From Bursaphelenchus xylophilus (taxonomy: Eukaryota > Nematoda > Chromadorea > Rhabditida > Aphelenchoididae): a stretch of 64,000 nt of DNA. Under the pieces are notes generated by a model, which was not told the DNA's origin, did not search any database, and worked only from the letters and a program-made list of their open reading frames with translations. Location of the stretch: contig CAJFCV020000002.1 of the NCBI GenBank assembly GCA_904066235.2, forward strand, positions 9,052,001 to 9,116,000, in the 5' to 3' direction. The position numbers and the translations under genes were made by a program. This document shows, piece by piece, positions 33,659 to 44,020 of this stretch (positions are counted from its first letter, which is position 1; each line of letters starts with the position of its first letter).

Positions 33659-36487
33659 TTAAGCATCCGCACTGTCAAGAAAAGTGCATTTTAATTTCAT
33701 CCGTTCGGCATGGAACATCGCCTCACCATCGGCACTCTGATCCGATTTGAAGTCAAAGATATGTGCCATTGTATTGCACATCGCCAACCACGTCTTAGCG
33801 TCAGTCATGATCTTCATGTGTATTTCGACCGGAACATGGGCGTATTCATTGATCTTCAAGAGATGGGAGATGATATCCCCGCCGTCTCGCTGAAATCAAG
33901 ATGTTTATTTGCGGTAAACTTTGGTTTGAGCACCGCGCTCAGATTTTTTGTAACTTTTTGCATGGTCTAGATGCCAATTTTTCAAAAATTTGCTTCTCAC
34001 TTTGCAGCAGCAGGTACAATGGCGGACCTGCTCTAGTGGCAAAAAACGCTCCATTTTGCATTCGGAAAGTATCAAAAAATGTAGCAGAATACCTCCCTCT
34101 CCAAATGAAAAAACTCCGATTTCAAAAGCCCGTCTTTTTGAGAGGAAAAGTGCTCTTCAAAATGGAGCTTTTTCAGTTGGAGAGGGAGGCATTTTGCCAC
34201 ATTTTTTGATACTTCCCGGATGCAAAATGGTACGTTTATTGCTACTGGATCAGATCGTCACTGCATAGAGCGATTGGCCGTACGTATCTTCTCCAATTCC
34301 GATAAAGTTTGTGATCTGCCGACATCCCGGAAGAAAAGTCGGATCTCCTCGGTAGAGATTGGAATTTTTTGCACAAACTCGCAAAAAAATGTTGAGTTTT
34401 ATCCAACTTTTAACCTAAACATGGCCTATCATAAAAGCCTGTTAAATTTTTTGAATACTTTGTAGAAAAATCTAGTTTAAATTTGCACTATCCTTTATCA
34501 ATATGCGAGTCGGACTTCAAGAACTTGTTCAAGTTCAAGAGTGACGAACAAACTTACCATCGTCCGCACTCGGCAGTCTTCAAACACATCAAGCTGCAGG
34601 AACACCAAGTTTGGAAGCGATCCAGCAATCTCGTCGAAGACATTTTTATAGAATTCCGGTGGCATTTCAAAACCAAACCTTGCCTTGCACGCAAGTTCCA
34701 TCAGCTCTGGCTGTCGAGGGAAACTGGAATCATACAGTGAGGGACCCGGTCCAGTGGCAAAAAACGTACCATTTTGCATCCGGGAAGTAGCACAAATGTG
34801 TCAAAATGCTTCCCTCTCCAAGTGAAAAAACTCCGATTTCAGAAGCCCGCCCGCTCTTTTTGTAAGGGAAAAGGGCGCACCCTTCAAAACGAAGTTTTTT
34901 CACTTGGAGAGGGAAGCATTTTGCTACATTTTTTGATACTTCCCGGATGCAAAATGACACGTTTTTTGCCATTGGATCAGGTCCTTCACTGTAAGAAAGA
35001 TTTTAACTCAAAAAAGTGACAATTCTTACTTGCTCATGAAGAACTGCTCCAAGAAAAGCCCAGCCAAACTTTTCGTCTTCAACTCGAAAATAGGCGTCGC
35101 ATCTAAATTCGATTATCAACTAAATATGGTCCAAACCTACATCCAGAAATGTTCTCACTTTGCTCTGACAATGTGACATGCGCAATCGTTCTCCCCTCCA
35201 GATGCGACGTATCACGGTGCTCGCAATGGATGGCGTCAATCACTGGGGCCAGCTCCCGAAGCAGCGGTGTGCGCTTAACGCTGATTGAGTTGATTAAAGT
35301 CGGGAATAGGAGGAGTCTGAACTTGTTGGCCAAACGCACCACTTCTGTAAATTTTTTTTCTCTAACAAGTTTTTCTCTAACAATAATTTTTTTCTCCTCA
35401 AGTGAGACGCTCAAATTTTCTTTAAATTTTGCACACGCGTTGGGCATAGACTAGCGATCAATTCTTGAAAGTTTTAGCAAAAAAAAAAAAAAAAATTTGT
35501 TGCTAGCACCACCGAGATATTGAACTATCTTTGCCGCCGAGAGAGTACACTAAACGTGGAGAGCGGTCAGAGAGAAAAGCACTTTTTGACCGTAACTTTG
35601 CTAAGTTTGTGCGGAAAAATTTGATTTTTTGTATAAACATTACCTTTTGCGGTAGAAATTGGTATGAGACTTTTCGTGACGAAATTCGGCAAAAAGTCTT
35701 AAATTTTCGCCGACTTTCGATCTAAAAATCTCGGTTGTTTCTGCAAAGCGCGAGCTAGGATTCACGCATACATTTTAGAAAAAATTATTTTAAATTTGTG
35801 CCAGGTTTCGTCAAAACCTCAACGTCGCACTTGGGGTACTTCCCTCGTAAGCAAAAATGGCATTTCAATTTTTTTGACAGCAGGTTATGTGGCGATAAGT
35901 GAAGTTTATAAAAGTCCCGACCTTTAAGGCTCCTCCCGATCTCTCCGGAACGTGTTGGTGTCATGGAAGCCACTGATGAAAGAACCGTAACGATCGCTTC
36001 ATCGTACTGATTTTCGGTGAGCATCTTGCGGAACTGATCCAATCCCTGCGAGAATTCTAAATAATTAAAAGCTCCAGATTCGCCGGGTAGGAAGGGAAAG
36101 GACATAAGGGCTTCTGAAAAGTGATAAAAAAGACTAACAAGGGAGACATCTCAAGTGCGACGCTCAGATTTTTCTTTAAATTTTTGATACATTTCAAGAA
36201 TTGGCCACAGATTAATTCCTGAAAGATTTTAGCTTTTCAAGGACGGCCGAGATATTCAACAAATTTTTCGGCGTAGGGAGTACGTGAAACGCGGGGAGCG
36301 GTCATTTTATTTTAGTCGAAAATTTTTCCAAATGTCATCAAAATTTCAGCATCGCACTTTTAGCACTTTCCCTGAAAGTTGAATTTAACTTACTAATGCC
36401 TCTTTCATCTTCTTGGTCGTCGATTAAAAGGTAGATTCTCTTCTCCAGCAAGTTCTTGCGAATGTGCCTTGACATCGGAGTTGACAT
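33659..36487 (-). CDS. Array family gene, acidic-N type, insertion-rich introns
   Basis: Likely exons are 36487 to about 36395 (MSTPMSRHIRKNLLEK, then IDDQEDERGI), 36115 to about 35924 (block II, ending RSGEIGRSLKG), about 35353-35140 (block III, LLRELAPVIDAIHCEHRDT), 35105 to about 35030 (block IV, ATPIFELKTKSLAGLFLEQF), about 34727-34555 (block V, RQPELMELACKARFGFEM, FDEIAGSLPNLVFLQL) and about 33893-33659 (last exon, LLKINEYAHVPVEIHMKI). The exon 1 to 2 join is in phase. The block II donor is GTCGGG, non-consensus but at the conserved position. Introns hold four elements: GGGAAGTACC copies at 36140 and 35385, and CAGTGGGG MITEs at 34735 and 34017. Function unknown. Confidence 0.72.
34017..34263. 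mobile_element. CAGTGGGG MITE, copy 3
   Basis: Ends are CAATGGCGGACCTGCTCTAG and the inverse ending CGTCACTG, with TA on the left side and CA on the right. The inner arms are AATACCTCCCTCTCCAAATG and its inverse. It lies in an intron of the gene at 33659-36487. Confidence 0.8.
34735..34991. mobile_element. CAGTGGGG MITE, copy 4
   Basis: Ends are CAGTGAGGGACCCGGTCCAG and the inverse ending CCTTCACTG, with TA directly outside both ends. It lies in the same gene as copy 3, in the intron between blocks IV and V. Confidence 0.85.
35385..35852. mobile_element. GGGAAGTACC element, copy 3
   Basis: The left end is damaged (CTCCTCAAGTGAGACGCTC) with a poly-A run at 35479-35495. The right end, CGTCGCACTTGGGGTACTTC, is intact. 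The interior matches copy 1 and 2 words (GCCGCCGAGAGAGTACACTA). It lies in the intron between blocks II and III of the gene at 33659-36487. Confidence 0.75.
36140..36385. mobile_element. GGGAAGTACC element, short copy 4
   Basis: CAAGGGAGACATCTCAAGTG then CGACGCTCAGATTTTT at the left is matched by CAGCATCGCACTTTTAGCAC then TTTCCC at the right. The interior is deleted to about 245 bp. It lies in intron 1 of the gene at 33659-36487. Confidence 0.7.
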
Positions 36488-36706
36488 CTCATTGCCATAA
36501 AATCAGGCCCCCACACACAAAAAATGTCTGCTCTTTTCTTACGACAAATTCGAATGCGTTTAAAAGCATTCTATTGCACTTGCAAGGCAGAAGACTGCCG
36601 CATTTCTATTGCATAACAACCAGCAAAAGCGGCGTTAAATTTGGTTAAGTCTGCAGCCAATTACTTTATTATTAAATGGAGAAAATAACAACAAAATTGA
36701 GTTTTC

Positions 36707-37170
36707 CTACTCACTCTCTGAGCTTATATATTTCTCGACGAAAGGTCTCTGTGCCAACTTGAAAGTGTAGATAAAATAATGTTTTCCGTATTGAAATGCG
36801 ATTTGCCTTGCCGGTGCAGCTTTGTTGTAGGATAGATTACTCAGATTACGATCGTTCAGCTCACTGAACAACTTGTAGAATCCATTGCAAGTTTTCCAAT
36901 AGATGGCTCGAGAACGGATCCAGACTTCCAGCTCTCCCCTCACTTTGAAATTGGCACATTTTGAAATTTTTTTAATACGATCGACAGTGCGGTTTGCTCT
37001 CTCGGAAACTAGCTAAAAAATAAGAATCATGTAAATACGTTGCAGCGTTATTCACCCATGATGCTGCAGAATATTACTTCCAAAAATGTGACCGTGACAT
37101 GACAACGCAACGTGAGCAGCTCCAAGTTTGGTAGAGCATTCTCGATCTCTTTGAATGAGAGCTCATAGAA
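36707..37170 (-). pseudogene. 3' half of an array family gene
   Basis: Two exons remain. About 37170-37078 encodes block V (FEEFYELSFKEIENALPNLE) with a GTAATA donor. 37012-36707 is the last exon (NRTVDRIKKISKCANFKVRG). No block I-IV exons lie upstream before the next gene's last exon at 37735-37430, so this copy has lost its 5' half. Confidence 0.55.
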
Positions 37171-37429
37171 CTCCTCGAAATCACAAACAATAAAAAATTA
37201 TTCTTGTTACAAAAGGGCTTCATTGTACTGAAGTTTATCTTGGTCTAAAAACGGCTCTTGGGGCTATTCAAATTATTTGTTATAAGATGTTGCGTTTTAC
37301 AGAGGTTTTAAGTAATGGCCAAAAGAAAGTGTATAAAATCCATTAAATATCTTTTATTACATTTTTCAATTAAATATACACGATAAATATAATATCTATG
37401 AACTCTCCTCTGCGCTTATCAAACTACAG

Positions 37430-39194
37430 TCATCGCATCAAATCCACTGCAACTGACACTTCTGTATTTCGGCCTTCAAACAATAACACCTCATTGAATG
37501 CCATACATTTCAAGTCCCCTTCTGCATTCTCTTGATGACCAATGTAGAAATCTACCAACAAATCTTTAAAAAGTTCCAGTGACGCTTTAAAGTAATTTTC
37601 ATCGCGAACATGGAATTGGACTGATAACTTGGTTTTTACGTGAGAATGTTCGATGATTTGTTGGATGTGCCAGGAGAGTCGTTGGATTGCATTTTGATAG
37701 CCCTGGAAAATAAGGTTGGAATTATTGAAAGACAGGAACTGGGTGGGTTAGAAAAGATGATTAAAAAAGAGAGCCAAAAAAGTAGAATTTTCATATCAAA
37801 AAAATGCTTACAAATCTTCGCTTAAAAATAATTAAACGTAAAATAAATAAATATTTGAACAGGATTCTGGCTTTCAAATTTATACTGTATACCCTTTAAA
37901 ACGGTTCAAAAAATGGCACATACCTCCGACATCTCATTGTTCACAAACTTGTGGTGAAGTGCATTCTCATAATCTCTAATCCTTTTCGGCTCTTTCCACC
38001 GGACTGTACCATCAAAATGCGTCAAATTCAGACATTGCAAATTTGGCATTAGTCTTTCAACTCTGTCAAAAAGTTCGTAGTAAAAATTTTGAAAAATATT
38101 TAAGGGGACTTACTCAACGTCGAGTAACATATTGAGGTAAAAGAGCTCCACGGAGATTAGTTTCTTCGCTTTGACTTGGAAGACAGAGGAGGCATCTGAA
38201 AATAATAGTATTAATAGTAATAAATAATAGTAATATTTAAGGACCGTATGGGCTTGCTATGGAACTGGGACGATTGGGGAAAGGAACGATTGGGGAAAAG
38301 TACGATTGGGGAAACCGAAAAGTACACTTTTTAGTATTACTTTTTTTGATGCAAATGTCGAAGCTAGATAATTGAGGGTGCTTATTTCGAAAATAACATA
38401 AGATCATTTCATTTCTTTTCCCCAATCGTCCAACTCCGGCTTGCTATGGGGAATTAAGCAAGAGCTGTAGAAAAAAAATAGCAAAAGATCATATCTCGGT
38501 TAGCTTTGCAAAGGGAAAACTATATAAAATTTTTGGCAGTTGATGTCTGGCCTGTTCTAAATTCAAATAAAACCGAGGGTCGCCCTTCAAACATTTCTTT
38601 GTACGTAATTTTTCAACCTACTCAATCCACAATATCCCTCTCGTTTCCTCTTCCTTGCCACTTGCAATGTATCCAACTCTGCTCCGGAAAACCATGCAAT
38701 CTGACATGGCGAACATTTCACGTGCTTGATACATGGCATAACCTCCTGTATCAGGGGCAGGATCTTCATTGCAGCAAATGGATTTCCTTCGGCATCAAAT
38801 TCAATGGAGAATCTGGCAAATGAGAAGAACCCTGAAGGCGTTGTAAAATGAATTTCGAATGCTTACTCTTCAGCAACTGCCCGCATTCTTGCGCAACGAT
38901 TGGTGTGAAGAAGTCCAGCTCATCTTCATCCGGCATATTCGCCATTATGAACATGTTGAATTGGAGAGTCTTCTGCTCGGCCGTAAGACGATGAAGCCCG
39001 ATTATGGTTAGCCGTAGAACGTTGAAATTTGTGATGTATATCCGTTCGGATACTGGAATTACAATCAAAATGTTGAAGATATTGGCGGTAGACTTACATG
39101 ATCCAAACGAGACACCCTCTCCGTTGTTGCAAAATAAAACTTTTTCGCTATTAAAAAGTTTTCTGGCCGCGATGCAGGTCCGAAGACTGCATAG
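37430..39194 (-). pseudogene. Array family gene, CCRRL-type relative, incomplete
   Basis: Exons are 39194 to about 39098 (LFCNNGEGVSFGS), about 39059-38863 (YITNFNVLRLTIIGLHRL, NMPDEDELDFFTP), about 38813-38618 (FDAEGNPFAAMKILPLIQEV, KHVKCSPCQIAWF), about 38197-38116 (ASSVFQVKAKKLISVELFYL to DVE), about 38090-37925 (FYYELFDRVERLMPNLQCLN) and about 37707-37430 (block VI, LSWHIQQIIEHSHVKTKLSV). The gene is close to those at 40586 and 44021. Compared with them it lacks the first exon and the front 25 or so codons of block V. The donor GAGTAAGT after block IV lies directly before the truncated block V. A GATTGGGG element sits in an intron. It is probably inactivated by a small deletion. Confidence 0.6.
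38261..38437. mobile_element. GATTGGGG element, short copy with 10-bp duplication
   Basis: The left end is GGAACTGGGACGATTGGGG with three iterated CGATTGGGGAAA units. The right end is CCCCAATCGTCCAACTCC. The total is 177 bp. GGCTTGCTAT is present directly at both sides (38251-38260 and 38438-38447), a perfect 10-base target duplication. It lies in an intron of the gene at 37430-39194. Confidence 0.88.
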
Positions 39195-39428
39195 CTGAAA
39201 GTGGCAGGAATAGATTTTGCAATGATGTTGGTAACAGAATTAATTATTAATCATAAATTTAAATTTTTTGCCCTATTTTAATTGATGCATAAATGGAAGG
39301 CCATAGGCAATTGCAAAGGATGGCTATGGTAAACAGAAGTCAGTATAACTCTGTGAAAAAGGTGTCCTACAACACGACCTATATCCATAATGAGCAAAGG
39401 CCTGAACAGTCAATTTTAAGCCAAAATA

Positions 39429-39673
39429 CAGTGACGGATCCTGTGGCAAAAAACGTACCATTTTGCATCCGGGAAGCATCAAAAATGTAGCAAAATGCCT
39501 CCCTCTCCAAGTGAAAAAACATAGTTTTGAAGGGCGCCTTTCCTTCACAAAAAAAGCGGGCGCGCTTTTGAAGAGTTTTTTTTTCACGTGGAGAGGGAAG
39601 CATTTTGCCACATTTTTGAAACTTCCCGGATGCAAAATGGTGCGTTTTTTGAAACTGGATCGGGTCCCCACTG
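39429..39673. mobile_element. CAGTGGGG MITE, copy 5
   Basis: Ends are CAGTGACGGATCCTGTGGC and the inverse ending GGTCCCCACTG, with TA directly outside both ends. Inner arms are AATGCCTCCCTCTCCAAGTG and its inverse. Confidence 0.85.
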
Positions 39674-39846
39674 TAATCCTCGGAAGCTTGGAAAAAAGAA
39701 TAATTTTTTTTGGCAAAAGTTGATAGATCGTTCGGAGCTTCCGCATACCAACAACAAAAAATTTAAAAATCTTTTTTTCAACAGATTACAAGAATATATT
39801 CGGTAGAGCACGTTGAACAAAAAAACTTAAAAATACAGCCACTTAC

Positions 39847-39958
39847 ACTCAATCTTCTCGTTTTCCGACACAAGAATCCATTTGGTGGCCCTCGATAATG
39901 TCTGGTAAAATAATCCAAAGGTAAACTTCTCAATTTTTCCGCCGACATCAGTATATAT
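39847..39958 (-). pseudogene. Orphan family exon
   Basis: After TATACAG the minus strand reads IYTDVGGKIEKFTFGLFYQT then LSRATKWILVSENEKIE, ending at a GTAAGT donor. The second half resembles the second exon of the CCRRL-type genes (VARAMSNFDTLYFANNN). No joining exons were found. It may be a lost 5' exon of the gene at 37430-39194 or of a deleted copy. Confidence 0.4.
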
Positions 39959-40221
39959 CACCTGTATAAAAGTTTGTTAACAAAAAGCAACAGACTCTTC
40001 GACTACTTAGCAACCTTGATCGAAAGAAATAAAGCGAAAAAAGAGAGAGAAAACATGGTCTAAAATAAAAACTACATTTTCTCCGACTGCTTTCTGTTTG
40101 AAAGAGAAAAGTGGTGTTCCAAAACGTCATGTGTTTTTAGATTTTAACATTTGTTGTGTGTGTTTAGATGGGTTAACAATATTGAGGGTGGATTTGAGAG
40201 ATATGCGAGTTACAGTTTGTA

Positions 40222-40478
40222 CAGTAGGGGACCTGATCCAGTGGCAAAAAAAGTACCATTTTGCATCTGGGAAGTATCGAAAATGTGGCAAAATGCCTCC
40301 CTCTCCAACTAAAAAAACTCTGTTTTTAAAGGCGCGCCCTTTCCCTTACAAAACAGAGTGGGCAAGCTTTTGAAATCGGAGTTTTTTTCACTTGGAAAGG
40401 GAGGTATTTTGCCACATTTTTGACATTTCCCGGACGCAAAATGAAACGTTTTTTGCCACTGGATCAGGTCCCCCACTG
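40222..40478. mobile_element. CAGTGGGG MITE, copy 6
   Basis: Ends are CAGTAGGGGACCTGATCCAG and the inverse ending GGTCCCCCACTG. TA lies outside the left end and CA outside the right. The arms AATGCCTCCCTCTCCAAC and inverse are inside. It lies between two family genes. Confidence 0.85.
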
Positions 40479-40585
40479 CATTATATATCATTGTTTTTTT
40501 ACAAACTAGAGATTTTATTCAAAGAAAGCCTATTATTATAATCAAATTGTAGTCATTTCTCAGCTCACAGATATTTTTATTCAAA

Positions 40586-42965
40586 TCAAATTTGCTCTAT
40601 TACAATAACAACTTCCGAATTTTGCCCTTGAAAAGTTAAGCTTTCCCTTAGGCCGCGATAGTCATTCACCTTATGTCCATTTTCTCGAGTAACGTATAAA
40701 TCGACCAACAAGTCCTTGAACATCCTCCGAACCGTCGAAAAATGCTCTTCACCTTGTGTTTGAAGCCTCACAGACATCCTTGTCCTTACGTGAGAACTTT
40801 CAATGATTTTCCGGATATTCGCAGAGAAATGAAAAATCGCCTCTGTGCAATTTGTCTTTAACATTTGGCCATTTTCGCACTTGCGGTGGGTGAGCTCCAA
40901 GTGTTGTAGATTTGGAAGAGACGTGTTGAGAGCTTTAAAAATATTGTCATAGCATGGCAAAGGGTCCTTGCAGAGATCAGCAAAACATGCGAATTCCTGG
41001 AGGTGAGGTTGTGTTGGGACGCTGAAAAAAATTGTTAAGTAAATAGTGAAGAGTAACAATTTTTGAGGAAATTTTGAAAAGAGGACAATCGACATTTTTT
41101 GTTGATTACTTGGGTTTGCTGGTTGAGTCTGTTTTCTACAGCTGTATTTACAAGGGAAGTACCTCAAGTGCGACGCTCATTGTTGGATATGCCAGGAGGA
41201 TTTCCTTTAAATTTTGGACAGACGTCGGGCATGAACAAAATTGAAAATCTTGAAAGTTTTAGTTCGCGCTATGCAAGTGCCACCGAGATATTAAACTATC
41301 CTTGCCGCCGAGAGAGCACGCTAAAATTGGAGAGCGGTCAGAGACAAAAACACTTTTCGTCCATAACTTCGCTAGTTTTGTGCGGAAAAAAATGATTTTT
41401 TGCAGAAACATTACACTTTACGTTAGAAAAAGGTATGAAACTTTCCGTGCCGAAATTCTGCAAAAAGTGTGTAATTTTAGCCGACTTTCGATTTAAAAAT
41501 CTCGGTTGTTTCTGCAAAGCGCGAGCTAGGATTCTCGCATATATTTTAGAAAGAAATTATTCTAAATTTGTGCCAAGTTTCATCAAAGTTTGGGCGTCGC
41601 ACTTGGGGTACTTCCCCTGTTTGCCCATATTTGTTATCTTACTTACTCTGTATCCAAGAAAATCGACAAAGCAATGTTTTCATGCGACAGCAGTTGGCGG
41701 GCTCCGATTTTGAGAATGAACGGTAAATCTGAAGGTGAGATTTTAATATTCTCAAACTCACTTACTGGCTCTGTTGATACCCTCGCAACTCCGCTTTTTG
41801 ATTATCTCAACCTTGTCGACTCTGAACCCCTCAAACCATGCGATATGGCGGAGTGAACATTGGATTTGTTGAATTCGGGGCCTAACAACGTCCAGTGTGG
41901 GCATGATTTTCCTGGCAATCGGTGGGTTTCCTTCGGCTTCGAATGCGACAGAAAATGTAGCGTTTGGAAAGAAATCTGTAATGTCATTTTGCAAGTCATC
42001 TATATAGCTTCACCTCTCAGCATTTCGCCAGCGGCGCTTGCGGTTTCAGGCGTAAAAAACTCGAGTTCATCTTCGTCCGGCATGTTGGCAATGACATCAA
42101 TGACAATGCGGAGATCTCGGACGTTTTTCAACAGCCGATGTAGAGCAAGGAAGTGCAGTGTGAGGAGATTGAAACCTTCTATGTAGATCCGCTCATTTCC
42201 TGACGAACTTCTTAATTTCTACGCTATGTTACTTACTAGTTCCCACCGTCACTCCTGAATTATTGTTGGCGAAGTAAAGAGTGTCAAAGTTACTCATGGC
42301 GCGGGCTACACCGCAGAATTTTTCGTTGAGCATCTGAAATTAGGCTTTTTGTACATAACAATTTTTGTATCTCAAGGAATATATTACTAATATTTTTACA
42401 GTTGTTTATGCGTTCTAAATGCTCGAAATATTATTTGCCTGTCTTTTATAATAAGATCGTATTAGGTTTAGAAGCATGACCCCGCCGTTTTTTTTTGTTT
42501 TGCATTTTTTACAGGTTATCAGTCTGTCGGAAAAATAACGGCGGATCGTCGCATCAAAATGTCTCGCCTCGCCGCTGTCGCGCACCAAATCCCAAGCCGC
42601 GGCTTGCAGTCGCAAAGCGATGATGGGCGATTCCGAGGCGCGACGATCCGCCGTTTTTTTCCCGACAGACCGATACAATAAGGTTTTAAAATTTCTGTTA
42701 AGATTGTCAGAAACAACTTTGAAAACGCTATCTATTGATATATGTTTTGTGTGGTAGGGCCTAACACAGCAGTTTTTATGAGGCTTCAAAGATGACCAAC
42801 TTCGTCCCTGGAAGTTCTCTCTTCGCACCCATCTTGTAAAAAAAGAGCGACAACGTGACTTACGCTTATTCTATTCAGCCTTCGGCAGCAAAAAGAGTGG
42901 GGCTTATCGATCATGTACTTGATGAAACATGGAAGAACACCCTCGTTCAATCGAGCTCTGGACAT
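40586..42965 (-). CDS. Array family gene, CCRRL type, with fused last exons
   Basis: The start is at 42965 (MSRARLNEGVLPCFIKYM, then FCCRRLNRIS, donor GTAAGT). Further exons are about 42334-42238 (MLNEKFCGVARAMSNFD), about 42204-42013 (RIYIEGFNLLTLHFLALHRL, MPDEDELEFFTP, GEMLRG), about 41978-41768 (FFPNATFSVAFEAEGNPPIA, then RIQQIQCSLRHIAWFEG), about 41728-41646 (LPFILKIGARQLLSHEN to DTE) and about 41022-40586. The last exon fuses block V (PTQPHLQEFACFADLCKD, ALNTSLPNLQHLEL) and block VI (SANIRKIIESSHVRTRMSVR) in one open frame, where other members have an intron. A GGGAAGTACC element fills the intron before it. A 155-bp TCAGTCTGTCGGG element lies in intron 1. The first two exons together look weakly F-box-like. 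Function unknown. Confidence 0.75.
41150..41621. mobile_element. GGGAAGTACC element, copy 5
   Basis: ACAAGGGAAGTACCTCAAGT then GCGACGCTC at the left is matched by GGGCGTCGCACTTGGGGTAC then TTCCCCTGT at the right. The left arm has a small insertion after GCTC. The interior words are as in the other copies. It lies in the intron before the fused last exon of the gene at 40586-42965. Confidence 0.8.
42519..42673. mobile_element. TCAGTCTGTCGGG MITE, copy 1
   Basis: A 155-bp near-perfect palindrome-ended element with ends TCAGTCTGTCGGAAAAATAA and TTCCCGACAGACCGA, TA directly outside both. Inner words are CGGCGGATCGTCGC and GCGACGATCCGCCG. It is the inverse orientation of the copy at 43776. It lies in intron 1 of the gene at 40586-42965. 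Confidence 0.88.
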
Positions 42966-44020
42966 GATAACAATCTAAAATATAAAGTATGAAATGAACC
43001 TCAAAAATTGCCACTATACGTGAATTAACCTTATCATCAAAAAGAGGTTTATCATCAAAAGGTTTATCATCAAAAAGATCACGACGAAAAAGAAAAGAAG
43101 ACTGGCGTGAACTCTGGTTTACAGCATTTAATAAAGTGACTCGCAGAGACCCACTACAAACTATATTTAGCAGATGGATCTGTCTCCAATGAATACGTAT
43201 GTGGTCACTACGGAAATCAAGGTTGACGGCATTAATTTGAGCGAATTTACGTTTAGATCTTTGTAAGAAACATATTCTCGACTACTAAAGTGAGATCAGA
43301 GATTGATTATTTGTAGTGCAAGATTTTGTTTTGGTCAAAATTGGCATGCTATGACCACTAGAACAGAACTCTTTGTTATGGCAAAGTCGTATTTTCAGGG
43401 ATGATAAAAAAACTTTAAAATTAGTCACGCTGATTTTCTTAGCCTTCTGCAAGAAAACGATTACTTTTAAAGTACATATAAAATTTTTATAAGGTAGAAA
43501 ATATCATCTTTTTTTAACGGACTTGATTGCCATAGCTATAGTGCAAAATATGCGTTAAATGCGTTTTCATAGGGAACAGAAAGCTTGGTTTGTCAAGAAA
43601 ACGTAGCTGTCCCTCTGCTTGCACTTAAATTCGCATGAGTGCGAGATTTTGCGGTAATTCTGCAAGTGAAGGTCAACTGAGAACTCACTGTTTTTGTGAG
43701 CGGAAAACTGCTCTAATTGCTATCAACAAAAAACATTAGAGCAGGGTTAAAAATGTGCCTACGTAACTCTACATATCAGTCTGTCGGGAAAATAACGGCG
43801 GATCGTCGCGCATCGGAATCGCCCATCATCGCTTTGCGACTGCAAGCCGCGGCTTGGAATTTGGTGCGCGACAGCGGCGAGGCGAGACATTTTGCTGCGA
43901 CAATCCGCCGTTATTTTCCCGACAGACTGATAATAGACTTAACTGTGTCAATTTGCAATATTTATTATCATATGTATAGTATGAGATTCAAATAGAGATT
44001 TGAAAATATGGGCTAATATT
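42966..44020. other. Gap between family genes
   Basis: It contains three short tandem units of TTATCATCAAAAAG at about 43028-43078 and the MITE at 43776-43930. A 30-codon plus-strand frame at 43173-43265 (MDLSPMNTYVVTTEIKV) ends at a GTAAGA donor-like site, but no partner exon was seen. Otherwise nothing is recognised. Confidence 0.45.
43776..43930. mobile_element. TCAGTCTGTCGGG MITE, copy 2
   Basis: A 155-bp element with perfect ends TCAGTCTGTCGGGAAAATAA and its inverse, flanked by TA at 43774-43775 and 43931-43932. The interior CATCGCTTTGCGACTGCAAG and neighbours match the copy at 42519, inverted. Confidence 0.9.
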
